This document shows, one piece after another, positions 9,720-19,569 of a stretch of 64,000 nucleotides of DNA. Under the pieces are notes generated by a model. The model searched no databases and was not told where the DNA came from. It saw only the letters and a program-made list of their open reading frames with translations. This DNA is from an uncultured Pelagibacteraceae bacterium. Lineage in GTDB: Bacteria; Pseudomonadota; Alphaproteobacteria; Pelagibacterales; Pelagibacteraceae. How positions within the stretch are numbered: position 1 is the first letter of the stretch; the number at the start of each line of letters is the position of its first letter. The position numbers and the translations under genes are program-made. Where the stretch lies: positions 62,001 through 126,000 of the forward strand of contig CACDII010000003.1 of the NCBI GenBank assembly GCA_902552985.1, read 5' to 3'.

Positions 9720-12120
9720 TTTTAATGTTTGGAGTGTTCACTTTTGTAAATGGAACAATTGTTACTGAAAAATATATTTGTTCATCAGGTTTTAAGTCTG
9801 CATCGTTGTAGTATTCTTTGTTATATTCAATTGCTGCTGTTAAACAATCATTTTTATATTGATAAATCAAATTGTAATATTCAGTAAGATTTGTCTCTTT
9901 ATTTTTTCTTGTTCCAAATTTAATGGAATTTTTATCGTTAAAATTAATACTTGTAGTATTTCCCCAATAGCTTTTTTTACCTAGTTCTTCATTTTCTTCT
10001 AAAAATTCAAAAGAAGTTACAAAATTGTTTATACTTATATCTGCTTTTAAAAAATCATAATGTGATCTGTCCAGATCGTCTCTCAACGAAAAATTGTAAT
10101 CCAATCTTAAATGTTCATTTGGTGTAAATTTTAAATTACCAAAATAATTGGATTGTTTTTTCCCTATTGTGCTCGTGGTCGGCAAATGATCATCCTCGTC
10201 ATCACGGAAAACTGTTGCAATTCCAAGATTAAATAGTTCACCATGGTCTTTATTTGTTATTTTATAATCAGTATTTAAAGTAACTGATTGACCACCTTCC
10301 ACAGCTTCACTTGATCCAAGTCTATTAAATGAATTAACATTACTTACATCAATTCTTAAGTCTTCATCCTTAAAATTTCTAGTTTTATTTGGACTATATC
10401 TGAAAGATATTTTGGGGGTAAGAAAACTATCAAAAAGTTCTCCTGTTTTTTTAAGAGGATATGAAGATGTAAACATTAAAGCAGAAAAAAATTCTGAATC
10501 TGTTTTATTTTTGTATTTAGATGAATTTTCACCATCAGTGTTCACATTTTTTAAAATGAAATTATATTTATTTAAAAGTCCGGATTTTGAAAACAAATTG
10601 TTAGATTCATATACAATATCATTAATAATAGATGTTTCATTTACGTTAGTGTCATATTGTCGTTTAGTTGCATTAGTTTGAAAGAATAAATTACCCTTAA
10701 TATCATTTTTAGTATTAATTTTTTTAACCAATTCAAAATTAGGGAAAATATATTCGTATTTATCAGTATCATGTTTGCTTAAATCTTCAAAAACTTCAAG
10801 ATCAGTTTTTACTGAAAGATTTTCGTTTGAAGCTTCAAAATTTAAAAATGAATTTAAAGTAGTTGTGTTATTAATTATAGGAGAGCTTAAATCATAGGTT
10901 TTTAAATAAGTTTTATTGGATGTTTGTTGTATTTGGAGATCAACTTTACCAAAATCAAAATTTTCAAGATCTAAATCAAAATCTGATTTTGAAAAAAAAT
11001 GAGATTTTGTGCCTGAGCCACTGTCCAATGCTCCTTTAGTTCTGTTAAAACTAAAATCGAAAATATGATTAGAATCTTTATTTACTTGTCTATATTCAGT
11101 GTCAAAAATAAAATTACCATTCGTATATAATCTTGGTTTAAAAGTAAAATCTTTGTTATTCGAAACTACTTTGTAATAAGGAATTTCAAAAGATGTACCT
11201 AATGAGTTACTAGATAATAATTTAGGGATTAAAAAACCAGATTGTCTTTTGACAGTTGGATCTGGATGAAAAAACTTAGGAAAATAGAATACAGGTTTAT
11301 CATAAATTTTGAGCCAAGCATTTTTATATTCTATTATTTTTTTTGTTTTATTATGCTTAACTTCTCCTGCATGCATTACCCAAGGGGGACACTTATCTTT
11401 ATTCTTTTTACATGTAGTAAAAACTCCATTTTTTACAATAGTTAAATCATCTTCAACAGTTACACTTGTACCTTTTAATCTAGGATCCTGATTTATATTT
11501 CCAAAAGTTCTTTTGTTAAAATTGAGATGAAAATCCTTACCTAAGATTTGTTTATCTGTTAATCTAACAATGGCATTTTTAAATATATATTCATTATTGT
11601 TATTATCCAAAAATATTAAATCTTCTCCATTAAACAATTTATCAGAAATAATAAATTTGAATTTATTCACAACAAATGAGTTACCATCTGTATCTTTCAT
11701 CTTAGTTTTATTATTTGATTGTATTATTTTATCTTTTGTTAAATATTCGATTTTATTTGCTTCAACAAAATATTTTTCAGCAATATTAATGCCTGTAGTA
11801 TCTTCAGAGATGATTTTTTCTTCATTTTTAAAATAAGTAAAGCTATCTCCAGTAATATAAATATCATTTTTTTTATCTATAATTACTACATTGCCTTTTA
11901 CATAAGCGATTGATTTAATTTTGTCATATGAAAATTTATCTGATTTAATTTCAACACCGTTACTTGCTTTTATTTTAGTTTCATTTTTTGCTTCAATATA
12001 ATTACCATCCTCTTTAATTATGATTTCTTTTGCTTCGAACTTTAATTCATCACCATAAATTTTATTTATAGGAATAAAAAATATTATTGTTAATAAAAGT
12101 AATATTATTTTATTTTTCAT
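9709..12120 (-). CDS. lptD: LPS-assembly protein LptD
   Basis: Signal peptide, OstA-like N-domain, PVFYFPKFFHPDPTVKRQSGFLIP motif; synteny. Confidence 0.95.
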   Translation of the reverse strand: MKNKIILLLLTIIFFIPINKIYGDELKFEAKEIIIKEDGNYIEAKNETKIKASNGVEIKSDKFSYDKIKSIAYVKGNVVIIDKKNDIYITGDSFTYFKNEEKIISEDTTGINIAEKYFVEANKIEYLTKDKIIQSNNKTKMKDTDGNSFVVNKFKFIISDKLFNGEDLIFLDNNNNEYIFKNAIVRLTDKQILGKDFHLNFNKRTFGNINQDPRLKGTSVTVEDDLTIVKNGVFTTCKKNKDKCPPWVMHAGEVKHNKTKKIIEYKNAWLKIYDKPVFYFPKFFHPDPTVKRQSGFLIPKLLSSNSLGTSFEIPYYKVVSNNKDFTFKPRLYTNGNFIFDTEYRQVNKDSNHIFDFSFNRTKGALDSGSGTKSHFFSKSDFDLDLENFDFGKVDLQIQQTSNKTYLKTYDLSSPIINNTTTLNSFLNFEASNENLSVKTDLEVFEDLSKHDTDKYEYIFPNFELVKKINTKNDIKGNLFFQTNATKRQYDTNVNETSIINDIVYESNNLFSKSGLLNKYNFILKNVNTDGENSSKYKNKTDSEFFSALMFTSSYPLKKTGELFDSFLTPKISFRYSPNKTRNFKDEDLRIDVSNVNSFNRLGSSEAVEGGQSVTLNTDYKITNKDHGELFNLGIATVFRDDEDDHLPTTSTIGKKQSNYFGNLKFTPNEHLRLDYNFSLRDDLDRSHYDFLKADISINNFVTSFEFLEENEELGKKSYWGNTTSINFNDKNSIKFGTRKNKETNLTEYYNLIYQYKNDCLTAAIEYNKEYYNDADLKPDEQIYFSVTIVPFTKVNTPNIKNAN

Positions 12121-13192
12121 TTATTCTAACCAATCCAATTGCACATGATAAAAAAATTAATAATATAGGTGTCCATACAGAAATGTATGAAGGTAAGCTA
12201 AGATTCTGACCGAGAACTGCGCTAAAGTAATTTATATAATATATGACAACCGACAATATAATACCAAATATCAATGAAAATAGTTTTGGTCTATTATGCT
12301 TAATATTCATCATTATTATCGCAGAAAATAAAGCCATTATTATTAAATAAAAAGGGTAGGCAAAAATTTTCTGTATATGAACATCAACTTCATCTGTTGA
12401 GTAACCAAGATTTTCATAATTATTTTTTATATTTTTTAATTTAAAAAAAGATAAAGAAGACATATCAGAAAATAGATTGTTAATTTTTTCTGAGTTAAAA
12501 TTTGATTCAAATATTAAATCTTCATTAGTAGATTGATTAAAGTTATTTTGAGAAATTATAGCGTTATTAATTTTCCAATTATAATTCTTAATATTAATTT
12601 TTTCAGCAAGTATGCTTTGGTCAAAAATAAAATTTTTATCAAACTGAATAATTTCAACATTGATTAAAAAGTTCTCTTCTATTTTTTCTGCATTGATAAT
12701 ATTAATTTTATTATTAATTTCATCTTTTATCCAAAGGCCGTTTTCAGTAATAACAGCCAGATATTTATTATCCTTTGCATAATCATTTTTTATATCTAGA
12801 TATAAAAATTTTAAATTTGAGGAAATATTATAGAAAATAATATTAATAAAGAACGCAATTAAAGCTGAGGTTATTATTATAACTTTTAAAACTTGAGTAT
12901 TAGTAATTCCGTGTTTTTTAAAAACAAGTATTTCTTCTTTATCTATTAATTGAATAAAAAAGAATTGAGTTGAAATTAAAAAAATAAATGGAAATATTTC
13001 ATAAAGCACTGAGGGTGAATTTAAAAAAGTTAAAGTTAATGGCAAATAAATATTAGAGTCTGTATCTTTAAAAAAATTTATTTCTTCAAAAATATTCATA
13101 ATGAATATTAGACAATAAAAAATCAGACTTATTTTTAGCAAAGTACCGATGAAGTTTTTAACAATATAATTTTGATAAATTTTGGTAATCAT
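12110..13192 (-). CDS. lptG: LPS export permease LptG
   Basis: YjgP/YjgQ-type membrane protein; position next to lptD and lptF. Confidence 0.9.
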   Translation of the reverse strand: MITKIYQNYIVKNFIGTLLKISLIFYCLIFIMNIFEEINFFKDTDSNIYLPLTLTFLNSPSVLYEIFPFIFLISTQFFFIQLIDKEEILVFKKHGITNTQVLKVIIITSALIAFFINIIFYNISSNLKFLYLDIKNDYAKDNKYLAVITENGLWIKDEINNKINIINAEKIEENFLINVEIIQFDKNFIFDQSILAEKINIKNYNWKINNAIISQNNFNQSTNEDLIFESNFNSEKINNLFSDMSSLSFFKLKNIKNNYENLGYSTDEVDVHIQKIFAYPFYLIIMALFSAIIMMNIKHNRPKLFSLIFGIILSVVIYYINYFSAVLGQNLSLPSYISVWTPILLIFLSCAIGLVRINEK

Positions 13193-13193
13193 T

Positions 13194-14324
13194 TTAATTT
13201 AAATTTCTTTTTAATTTCATATTCATTAAAAAATAAGTAATTATAAATAAGAAAAACGGCATAGATATAAAAAACAAAGCAGTAAAATTTTCTTTGGTAA
13301 TATATCTTATAGACATTTCAGAAATTATAATTAGCAAAACACTCCCAAGAAAAACTTTAGATTTTGATTTAGAGTATGTAAATTTATCTTTTGAAGTTAA
13401 AATTAATGTTGAAACAAATAAAGCTAATAATGGTATATAAAAAGGTAATAAAAATCTTCTAAAGAGTTCTCTTTGCAATGGATCAATAGTTTTTAAATTA
13501 CATTTTAAAAATTTGTAATTAAATTCTTTTACTAAATTATTTTGCTTTAAAAATAATAAACATTTAATCAAAACAAAAGTATCGATTTCTTGTATTTTAG
13601 GGAATGTAGTAGTTTTTGTTTCAAATTTAGATAAATTAAATTGAGTTGAAGAAAAATTAATTATATCGGTACTTTTTTTATCTTTATTAATTATTGTTCC
13701 TTCAGATAAGATCAAGAAATATTTATTATTTTTTTTTATAATTTCACCTTGATCTGCATAAATAATTTGTGATTTTGTTTTGTCAATTTCATCTTTAAGG
13801 ACAATATTTTTGAATATTCCCTCATCACTTTTTTCATCTACATAAAGTGTTAAGTTAGACACTGTATCAATAAATTTTTTTTCTTTGATTAAATTAGGAA
13901 AAGAATCAATATTTGATGATCTAATAAAAGATCTTGCTAAATCTTGAGTTGTTGGAATTAAATATGATGATAAAAATAACTGTATAAATAGAAAAATAAT
14001 TGAAAAGACTATTAGAGTATTTATAAATTTTATTTTTTTAATTCCATTTAACCAAAATATCACGAGCTCATTTTCTTCTTCATATTTGACTAAAATATAA
14101 AAAACTGAAATAAAGAACATAAAGGGTAAAACCCTACTTATAATCTTAGGTAAGTTAAGAAGCGTATATAAGAAATATATTTTGAAACTATGACCATCCT
14201 CCGACACGAAGTCTAGGTAATTAACTGCTTGAATTACCCAAATGATTATCGATATACTGAAAACAGAAATAACAAAAAAATTAGTAATATCTTTTAAAAG
14301 TTTTTTAAAAATTAATTTTTTCAT
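13194..14324 (-). CDS. lptF: LPS export permease LptF
   Basis: YjgP/YjgQ-type membrane protein; QRELFRRFLLPFYIPLLAL motif; synteny. Confidence 0.9.
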   Translation of the reverse strand: MKKLIFKKLLKDITNFFVISVFSISIIIWVIQAVNYLDFVSEDGHSFKIYFLYTLLNLPKIISRVLPFMFFISVFYILVKYEEENELVIFWLNGIKKIKFINTLIVFSIIFLFIQLFLSSYLIPTTQDLARSFIRSSNIDSFPNLIKEKKFIDTVSNLTLYVDEKSDEGIFKNIVLKDEIDKTKSQIIYADQGEIIKKNNKYFLILSEGTIINKDKKSTDIINFSSTQFNLSKFETKTTTFPKIQEIDTFVLIKCLLFLKQNNLVKEFNYKFLKCNLKTIDPLQRELFRRFLLPFYIPLLALFVSTLILTSKDKFTYSKSKSKVFLGSVLLIIISEMSIRYITKENFTALFFISMPFFLFIITYFLMNMKLKRNLN

Positions 14325-14385
14325 TGAAATATGATAATTTTGAACATATATAACATTTCAACCATAAGTATATATTTAAAAATCT

Positions 14386-15849
14386 ATGACTGTTCAAGTT
14401 GTCTATAAAAATAAAGCTAAATCAAGCAATTCAGGAATAATTGCCTTGTTTGTAGATGAGAAATTTCAAATCAAAAATAGAGGTGGTTTCTTATCAAATA
14501 GCGAAATTTCATATATTGAAAAAATTTCAAAAAATAAAAAAAATACTAAAGATAATATAATTTCTTTTAATATAAATGAAAAAACTACTATCATTTTAAT
14601 TGCATTAAAAAAGAATCTTAAAAGCTTTGATGTAGAAAATTTAGGTGCAAATTTTTATAATTTCATAAAAAAAAATTCTTTTAAAGATATATCGGTAATA
14701 AGCGATAGCCTGAAAGCTAAGCCTGGAAAAGATTTTATAGGCCGTTTTATGCATGGTCTAAAGTTAAAATCTTATGAATTTAATATATACAAATCTAAAA
14801 AAACAAAAAATATAATTAAAGTTAATTTAGTTGGTAAACAAACTACAGTATCATTAAGAAATAAGTTAATGTTCAGAGCTTTAGAAGAAGGAGTTTTTTA
14901 TACAAGAGATTTAGTTTCTGAGCCTGGAAATATTTTACATCCTGATGAATATGCAAAAAGATTACTAAAGTTAAAAAAGTATGGATTAAAAGTTACAGTT
15001 TATGATCAAAAAAAATTAAAGAAATTGGGATGTAATGCTTTATTAGGAGTTGGACAGGGAAGTATAAGAGGTTCTTATCTAGTAACTGTTGAATGGAAAG
15101 GAAGTAAATCAAAATCAAAACCTTTAGCATTTATTGGAAAAGGAGTTTGTTTTGATACTGGTGGTTATTCTCTTAAACCTGCAAGATTTATGGAAGATAT
15201 GACTTACGATATGGCAGGGTCTGCTGCAGTAGTAGGTTTGATGAAAACTTTAGCTTTAAGAAAAACAAAAATTAATGCAGTTGGTGTTGTAGGTCTTGTT
15301 GAAAATATGGTAAGTGGAAATGCTCAGAGACCTGGTGATATTGTAAAATCTTATAGTGGAAAAACTATAGAGGTTTTGAATACTGACGCAGAAGGCAGAT
15401 TAGTTTTAGCAGACGCTTTAACTTTCACTGAAAAAAAATTTAAACCTGAATTAATGATCGATTTAGCAACCTTAACTGGTGCTATTATTGTTTCTTTGGG
15501 GTCTGAATATGCGGGACTTTTTTCTAATGACGACAAACTATCAAAGCAGTTAATTGAAGCTGGAGAAAGAGTTGAGGAAAAATTATGGAGGATGCCACTT
15601 CACAAAAACTTTGATAAACTTATGGACTCAAAAAATGCTGATATGCAAAATATAAATTATGTCGGGGGAGCTGGTTCCACAACTGCAGCACAATTTTTAC
15701 AAAGATTTATTTTAAACAAAACATCTTGGGCTCATTTAGATATTGCTGGGATGGCATTTTCAAAATATGGAGGAGCAATAAATCCAACTGGGGCAACAGG
15801 TTATGGTGTGAGATTATTAAATAAATTTGTGGAGGATAATTATGAGTAA
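14386..15849 (+). CDS. pepA: Leucyl aminopeptidase
   Basis: GKGVCFDTGGYSLKP, NTDAEGRLVLADAL motifs. Confidence 0.98.
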   Translation: MTVQVVYKNKAKSSNSGIIALFVDEKFQIKNRGGFLSNSEISYIEKISKNKKNTKDNIISFNINEKTTIILIALKKNLKSFDVENLGANFYNFIKKNSFKDISVISDSLKAKPGKDFIGRFMHGLKLKSYEFNIYKSKKTKNIIKVNLVGKQTTVSLRNKLMFRALEEGVFYTRDLVSEPGNILHPDEYAKRLLKLKKYGLKVTVYDQKKLKKLGCNALLGVGQGSIRGSYLVTVEWKGSKSKSKPLAFIGKGVCFDTGGYSLKPARFMEDMTYDMAGSAAVVGLMKTLALRKTKINAVGVVGLVENMVSGNAQRPGDIVKSYSGKTIEVLNTDAEGRLVLADALTFTEKKFKPELMIDLATLTGAIIVSLGSEYAGLFSNDDKLSKQLIEAGERVEEKLWRMPLHKNFDKLMDSKNADMQNINYVGGAGSTTAAQFLQRFILNKTSWAHLDIAGMAFSKYGGAINPTGATGYGVRLLNKFVEDNYE

Positions 15850-16252
15850 CCTAGAACAAACTTTGTCAATTATAAAGCCTGATGCAGTTGAAAGAAACTT
15901 AGAAAATGAAATAAAAAATATTTTTTTAGAAAATAAATTTAAAATTATAAAAGATAAAAAAATACATATTACAAAGGCAGAAGCAGAAGAATTTTACAAA
16001 GTACATCAAACTAAACCTTTTTATAATGATTTATGTTCATATTTATCCTCAGGACCTATAGTTGTAATGATACTAGAGAAAGAAGACGCTATTTTAGGCA
16101 ATAGAAAAATTATGGGAGCAACAGACCCAAAAAAAGCAGATGAGGGTACAATTAGAAAAAAATTTGGGATTTCTATTGATAAAAACTCAGTTCATGGATC
16201 AGATAGCATTGAGAACGCAAAAATAGAAATCAATTTTTTTTTCAAAGATTAA
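15842..16252 (+). CDS. ndk: Nucleoside diphosphate kinase
   Basis: EQTLSIIKPDAVERN, VHGSDS motif. The internal ATG at 15842 gives a better N-terminus than the track start at 15827. Confidence 0.96.
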   Translation: MSNLEQTLSIIKPDAVERNLENEIKNIFLENKFKIIKDKKIHITKAEAEEFYKVHQTKPFYNDLCSYLSSGPIVVMILEKEDAILGNRKIMGATDPKKADEGTIRKKFGISIDKNSVHGSDSIENAKIEINFFFKD

Positions 16253-16827
16253 CGTAAAATTTTTTTAATAGCAGCAGGATAAAGTTTGTGTTCTTTTTTA
16301 AGAACTTTCCTTTTTAAGGAAAAAGTAGTGTCTTTTTTAGTAATTTTAACTTTTTCTTGCATTATTATTTTTCCTGAATCAAGTTTTGAGTTAACAAGAT
16401 GAACTGTACATCCAGAAAATTTATCTCTGTTTTGTAAAGCTCTAGCATGTGTATTAAGACCTTTGTATTTAGGTAGTAAAGAAGGGTGAATATTTAGTAT
16501 TTTTCCTTTAAATTTTTTAATAAAATTTTTAGATAAAATTTTCATAAAACCTGCAAGACAAATAAAATTAATTTTTTCTTTAAATAAAATTTTTAATATT
16601 TTTTTTTCCGCAAATTTATGATTTTTAAAATTTATAATTTGTTTTTTAATTTTATATTGATTTGAATATTTTAATCCTTTTGCTTTTTTATTGTTTGAAA
16701 TAATAATTTTTATAGATATAGGAGAATTTATTTTATGAGAAAAATTTATTAGATTTTTTAAATTAGTACCTGTACCAGAAATAAAAACTGCAGATCTAGT
16801 TTTTTTCAACCCAATTAATTTTTTCAT
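16249..16827 (-). CDS. purN: Phosphoribosylglycinamide formyltransferase
   Basis: SGTGTNLKNLI, LAGFMKILS, NIHPSLLPKYKGLNTH, GCTVHLV motifs. True start may be internal to the track start. Confidence 0.96.
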   Translation of the reverse strand: MKKLIGLKKTRSAVFISGTGTNLKNLINFSHKINSPISIKIIISNNKKAKGLKYSNQYKIKKQIINFKNHKFAEKKILKILFKEKINFICLAGFMKILSKNFIKKFKGKILNIHPSLLPKYKGLNTHARALQNRDKFSGCTVHLVNSKLDSGKIIMQEKVKITKKDTTFSLKRKVLKKEHKLYPAAIKKILR

Positions 16828-17818
16828 TTAACTTAACTTTATTTTTACCTGAAATTATTTCTCCAATAATATAGGGTTTATAATCATTATTAAAAAATTT
16901 TTTTATTTTATTTAAATTTTTTTGCTCGACTATAATACAAAAACCAACTCCACAGTTAAATGTTTTAAGCATTTCTTTATCATTAATTTTATTTTTTTTA
17001 ATCCAATTAAATATTTTTTTTGTTTTAATTTTATTTAAGTGAATATTTGCTGTTAATCCATTTGGTATTATTCTTTTAACGTTATCTTCAAGACCACCAC
17101 CAGTTATATTTGCACATCCATTAATTAAGTTTTTCTTATGCAGACCCAATATTTCTTTTACATAAATTTTTGTTGGTTTTAATAATTCATTTTTAAGAAA
17201 TTTATTTTTTGTAAAATTAATTTTTTTTTTACTAAGTATATATCTTATTAAAGAATATCCATTTGAATGAACTCCACTTGAAGGTATAGCTAAAATCAAA
17301 TTATTTTTTTTAATTTTTTTTTTGTTTAAAATTTTACTTTGATCAACAACTCCTATTGAAAAGCCTGCTATGTCAAATTTACCTTTTTCATAAGTACCTG
17401 GCATTTCAGCTGTTTCACCTCCCACTAATTCACAATTTGAAATTTTGCATCCTTTTACAATACCTTTGATAATTGATTTAAGTTTTTTTAAATCAATTTT
17501 ATTAATAGATATGTAGTCTAAAAATAATAATGGTTTTGCACCTTGAACTATTAAATCATTTACACACATGGCAACTAAATCGATTCCAATAGTGTCAAAT
17601 TTTTTTAGAGCATTCGCGATTTCAATTTTGGTTCCAACCCCATCAGTACTAGCAACAATTTTAGGTTTTTTGTAATTTTGAGGTATATTTGATATTGACC
17701 CAAAACCACCAATGTTTTTATTATTTTTACTTGAAATTTTAGATATAAATTTAACGAAATTGTCAGCAGCTGTAATATTTACGCCACTTTTTTCGTATGT
17801 AAATTTATTTTTTTTCAT
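16796..17818 (-). CDS. purM: Phosphoribosylformylglycinamidine cyclo-ligase
   Basis: ASTDGVGTKIEIA, VGGETAEMPG, SSGVHSNGYSLIR motifs. Confidence 0.97.
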   Translation of the reverse strand: MKKNKFTYEKSGVNITAADNFVKFISKISSKNNKNIGGFGSISNIPQNYKKPKIVASTDGVGTKIEIANALKKFDTIGIDLVAMCVNDLIVQGAKPLLFLDYISINKIDLKKLKSIIKGIVKGCKISNCELVGGETAEMPGTYEKGKFDIAGFSIGVVDQSKILNKKKIKKNNLILAIPSSGVHSNGYSLIRYILSKKKINFTKNKFLKNELLKPTKIYVKEILGLHKKNLINGCANITGGGLEDNVKRIIPNGLTANIHLNKIKTKKIFNWIKKNKINDKEMLKTFNCGVGFCIIVEQKNLNKIKKFFNNDYKPYIIGEIISGKNKVKLNEKINWVEKN

Positions 17819-17829
17819 TAGTATAAATT

Positions 17830-18909
17830 ATGCAAATTAAAAAAAATTTAAATAGTTTAGATAAACTTTATATAATCTTTTTTTCAATCGTTCTATTTAT
17901 AAATTTATTTATAACCGCAACTTCACGTGCAAGTATATTTGAAATAACTGACGTTGAGATTATCGAGCCATTTAAACTAAATTTTAATAAGGAAAAAGTT
18001 ATAGACAAAGGTTTTAAGAAAGCATTTGTAAGATTGATGGCTGTTATCACAACCACTGAAGATAAAAATAAAATTAAAAATACATCCTTATCAACAATTA
18101 AAAGACTTGTTGATTCTTTTACCATGAGCAATGAAACATTTATAAATAATGAGTATCACGTAAAATTTGATGTAAATTTTAGTAAAAAAAATACTTTAAA
18201 TTTTTTAGAAAGAAAAAATGTATTTCCTTCAATACCTAAAACAAAAAAAGTATTATTAATTCCTGTTTTGATAGACTTGGAACAAGATAAAGTTTTATTC
18301 CACAGTGATAATATTTTTTACAAAAAATGGAATAAAGAAACTAAAAAACATTTTTTACTAGAGTATATTCTGCCAAGCGAGGATTTAGAGGATATTAGTA
18401 TTTTTTCCAAAAATATGTCTTCCATCGAAGATTATGATTTTGAAGAGGTGATAAACAAATATGATATTAATGATTACATAGTAACAATTATATATAAAAA
18501 TAGTGATCATTTAAGAATTTTATCAAAAATTAAATTAAATCAATTATTCAAAGTAGATAATCAAAAATTAGAAAAAATAGATTTAGCTAGCGAAAAAGAT
18601 ATAGATTTTACACTTTTGAAACTTAAAAATGTATACGAAAATTATTGGAAAAAAATAAATCAAATAAACACATCTATAAAACTACCAATAACAGTTTCAT
18701 TAGATTCAAAGTCTTATAAAAAAGTTGAACATTTTGAAAAAATTTTAAATAAAATTGACCTAATATCTCAAGTGGAGATACTTAAATTTAATAATCAAAA
18801 TATTTATTATAAAATAATTTATAATGGATCGCCCAAAAAATTTTTAAACGATATGGAAAATAAAAAAATAAAAATATCAACCCAAAATCAAATTTGGGAA
18901 GTTCAATGA
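17830..18909 (+). CDS. DUF2066 domain-containing protein
   Basis: Signal-anchor N-terminus and DUF2066-like core (GFKKAFVRLMAVITT...); located between purM and hda. Confidence 0.7.
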   Translation: MQIKKNLNSLDKLYIIFFSIVLFINLFITATSRASIFEITDVEIIEPFKLNFNKEKVIDKGFKKAFVRLMAVITTTEDKNKIKNTSLSTIKRLVDSFTMSNETFINNEYHVKFDVNFSKKNTLNFLERKNVFPSIPKTKKVLLIPVLIDLEQDKVLFHSDNIFYKKWNKETKKHFLLEYILPSEDLEDISIFSKNMSSIEDYDFEEVINKYDINDYIVTIIYKNSDHLRILSKIKLNQLFKVDNQKLEKIDLASEKDIDFTLLKLKNVYENYWKKINQINTSIKLPITVSLDSKSYKKVEHFEKILNKIDLISQVEILKFNNQNIYYKIIYNGSPKKFLNDMENKKIKISTQNQIWEVQ

Positions 18910-19568
18910 AAAATTTAAATCAACAATTGTTAAATTTTGGATACACTCAAAATTTTAAAGATGAAGATTATTATGTAAGTAATTGTAATTATTATGCATT
19001 TGAGTTAATAAATAGTTGGCCAAAGTGGGAAAAGAATTTTTTAAATATACATGGTGAAAAAAATTCTGGAAAAACACACTTGGCAAGTATTTTTTTAAAA
19101 AAAAGTAAAAGCAAAATTATAGACGCCCATTCTTTTAGCAACGAAGATTTAAGGGATATTAAAATTTATCAAAATATAGTATTAGATAATTTCGATATTA
19201 ATATTAACGAACGTTTAATTTATTCATTATTCAATATCATAGATCAAGATAACAAATATTTAATTATAAATTCCTTAGTTCCGATTAATCAAATCAATTT
19301 TAGTTTAGATGATTTAAAATCTAGAGCAAATAACTGTTTGTTTGCTGAAATTGGAAAACCAGATGACGAGTTGATGTTTGCATTAATTTTAAAAAATTTT
19401 TCTGACCGTCAGATTACAATTGATAAAAAATTGATTGATTTTATTATTAAAAGAATAGATAGATCATATAGCAAAATATCAGAATTCATATATAAAATTG
19501 ATGAGATCAGTTTAAAAAAGAAAAAACCAATTGATTTAAAAACTATTAAAGAGGTATTGAAGGTATAA
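18906..19568 (+). CDS. hda: DnaA-like regulatory ATPase (Hda family)
   Basis: WPKWEKNFLNIHGEKNSGKTHLASIF P-loop and DnaA-like AAA organisation; in-frame ATG at 18906. Confidence 0.8.
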   Translation: MKNLNQQLLNFGYTQNFKDEDYYVSNCNYYAFELINSWPKWEKNFLNIHGEKNSGKTHLASIFLKKSKSKIIDAHSFSNEDLRDIKIYQNIVLDNFDININERLIYSLFNIIDQDNKYLIINSLVPINQINFSLDDLKSRANNCLFAEIGKPDDELMFALILKNFSDRQITIDKKLIDFIIKRIDRSYSKISEFIYKIDEISLKKKKPIDLKTIKEVLKV

Positions 19569-19569
19569 T

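Noticed and set aside
10412-11836. Plus-strand ORFs inside lptD (10412..10681, 11242..11445, 11309..11491, 11570..11836)
   Set aside because: Antisense shadow ORFs of a well-supported lptD; no recognisable features.
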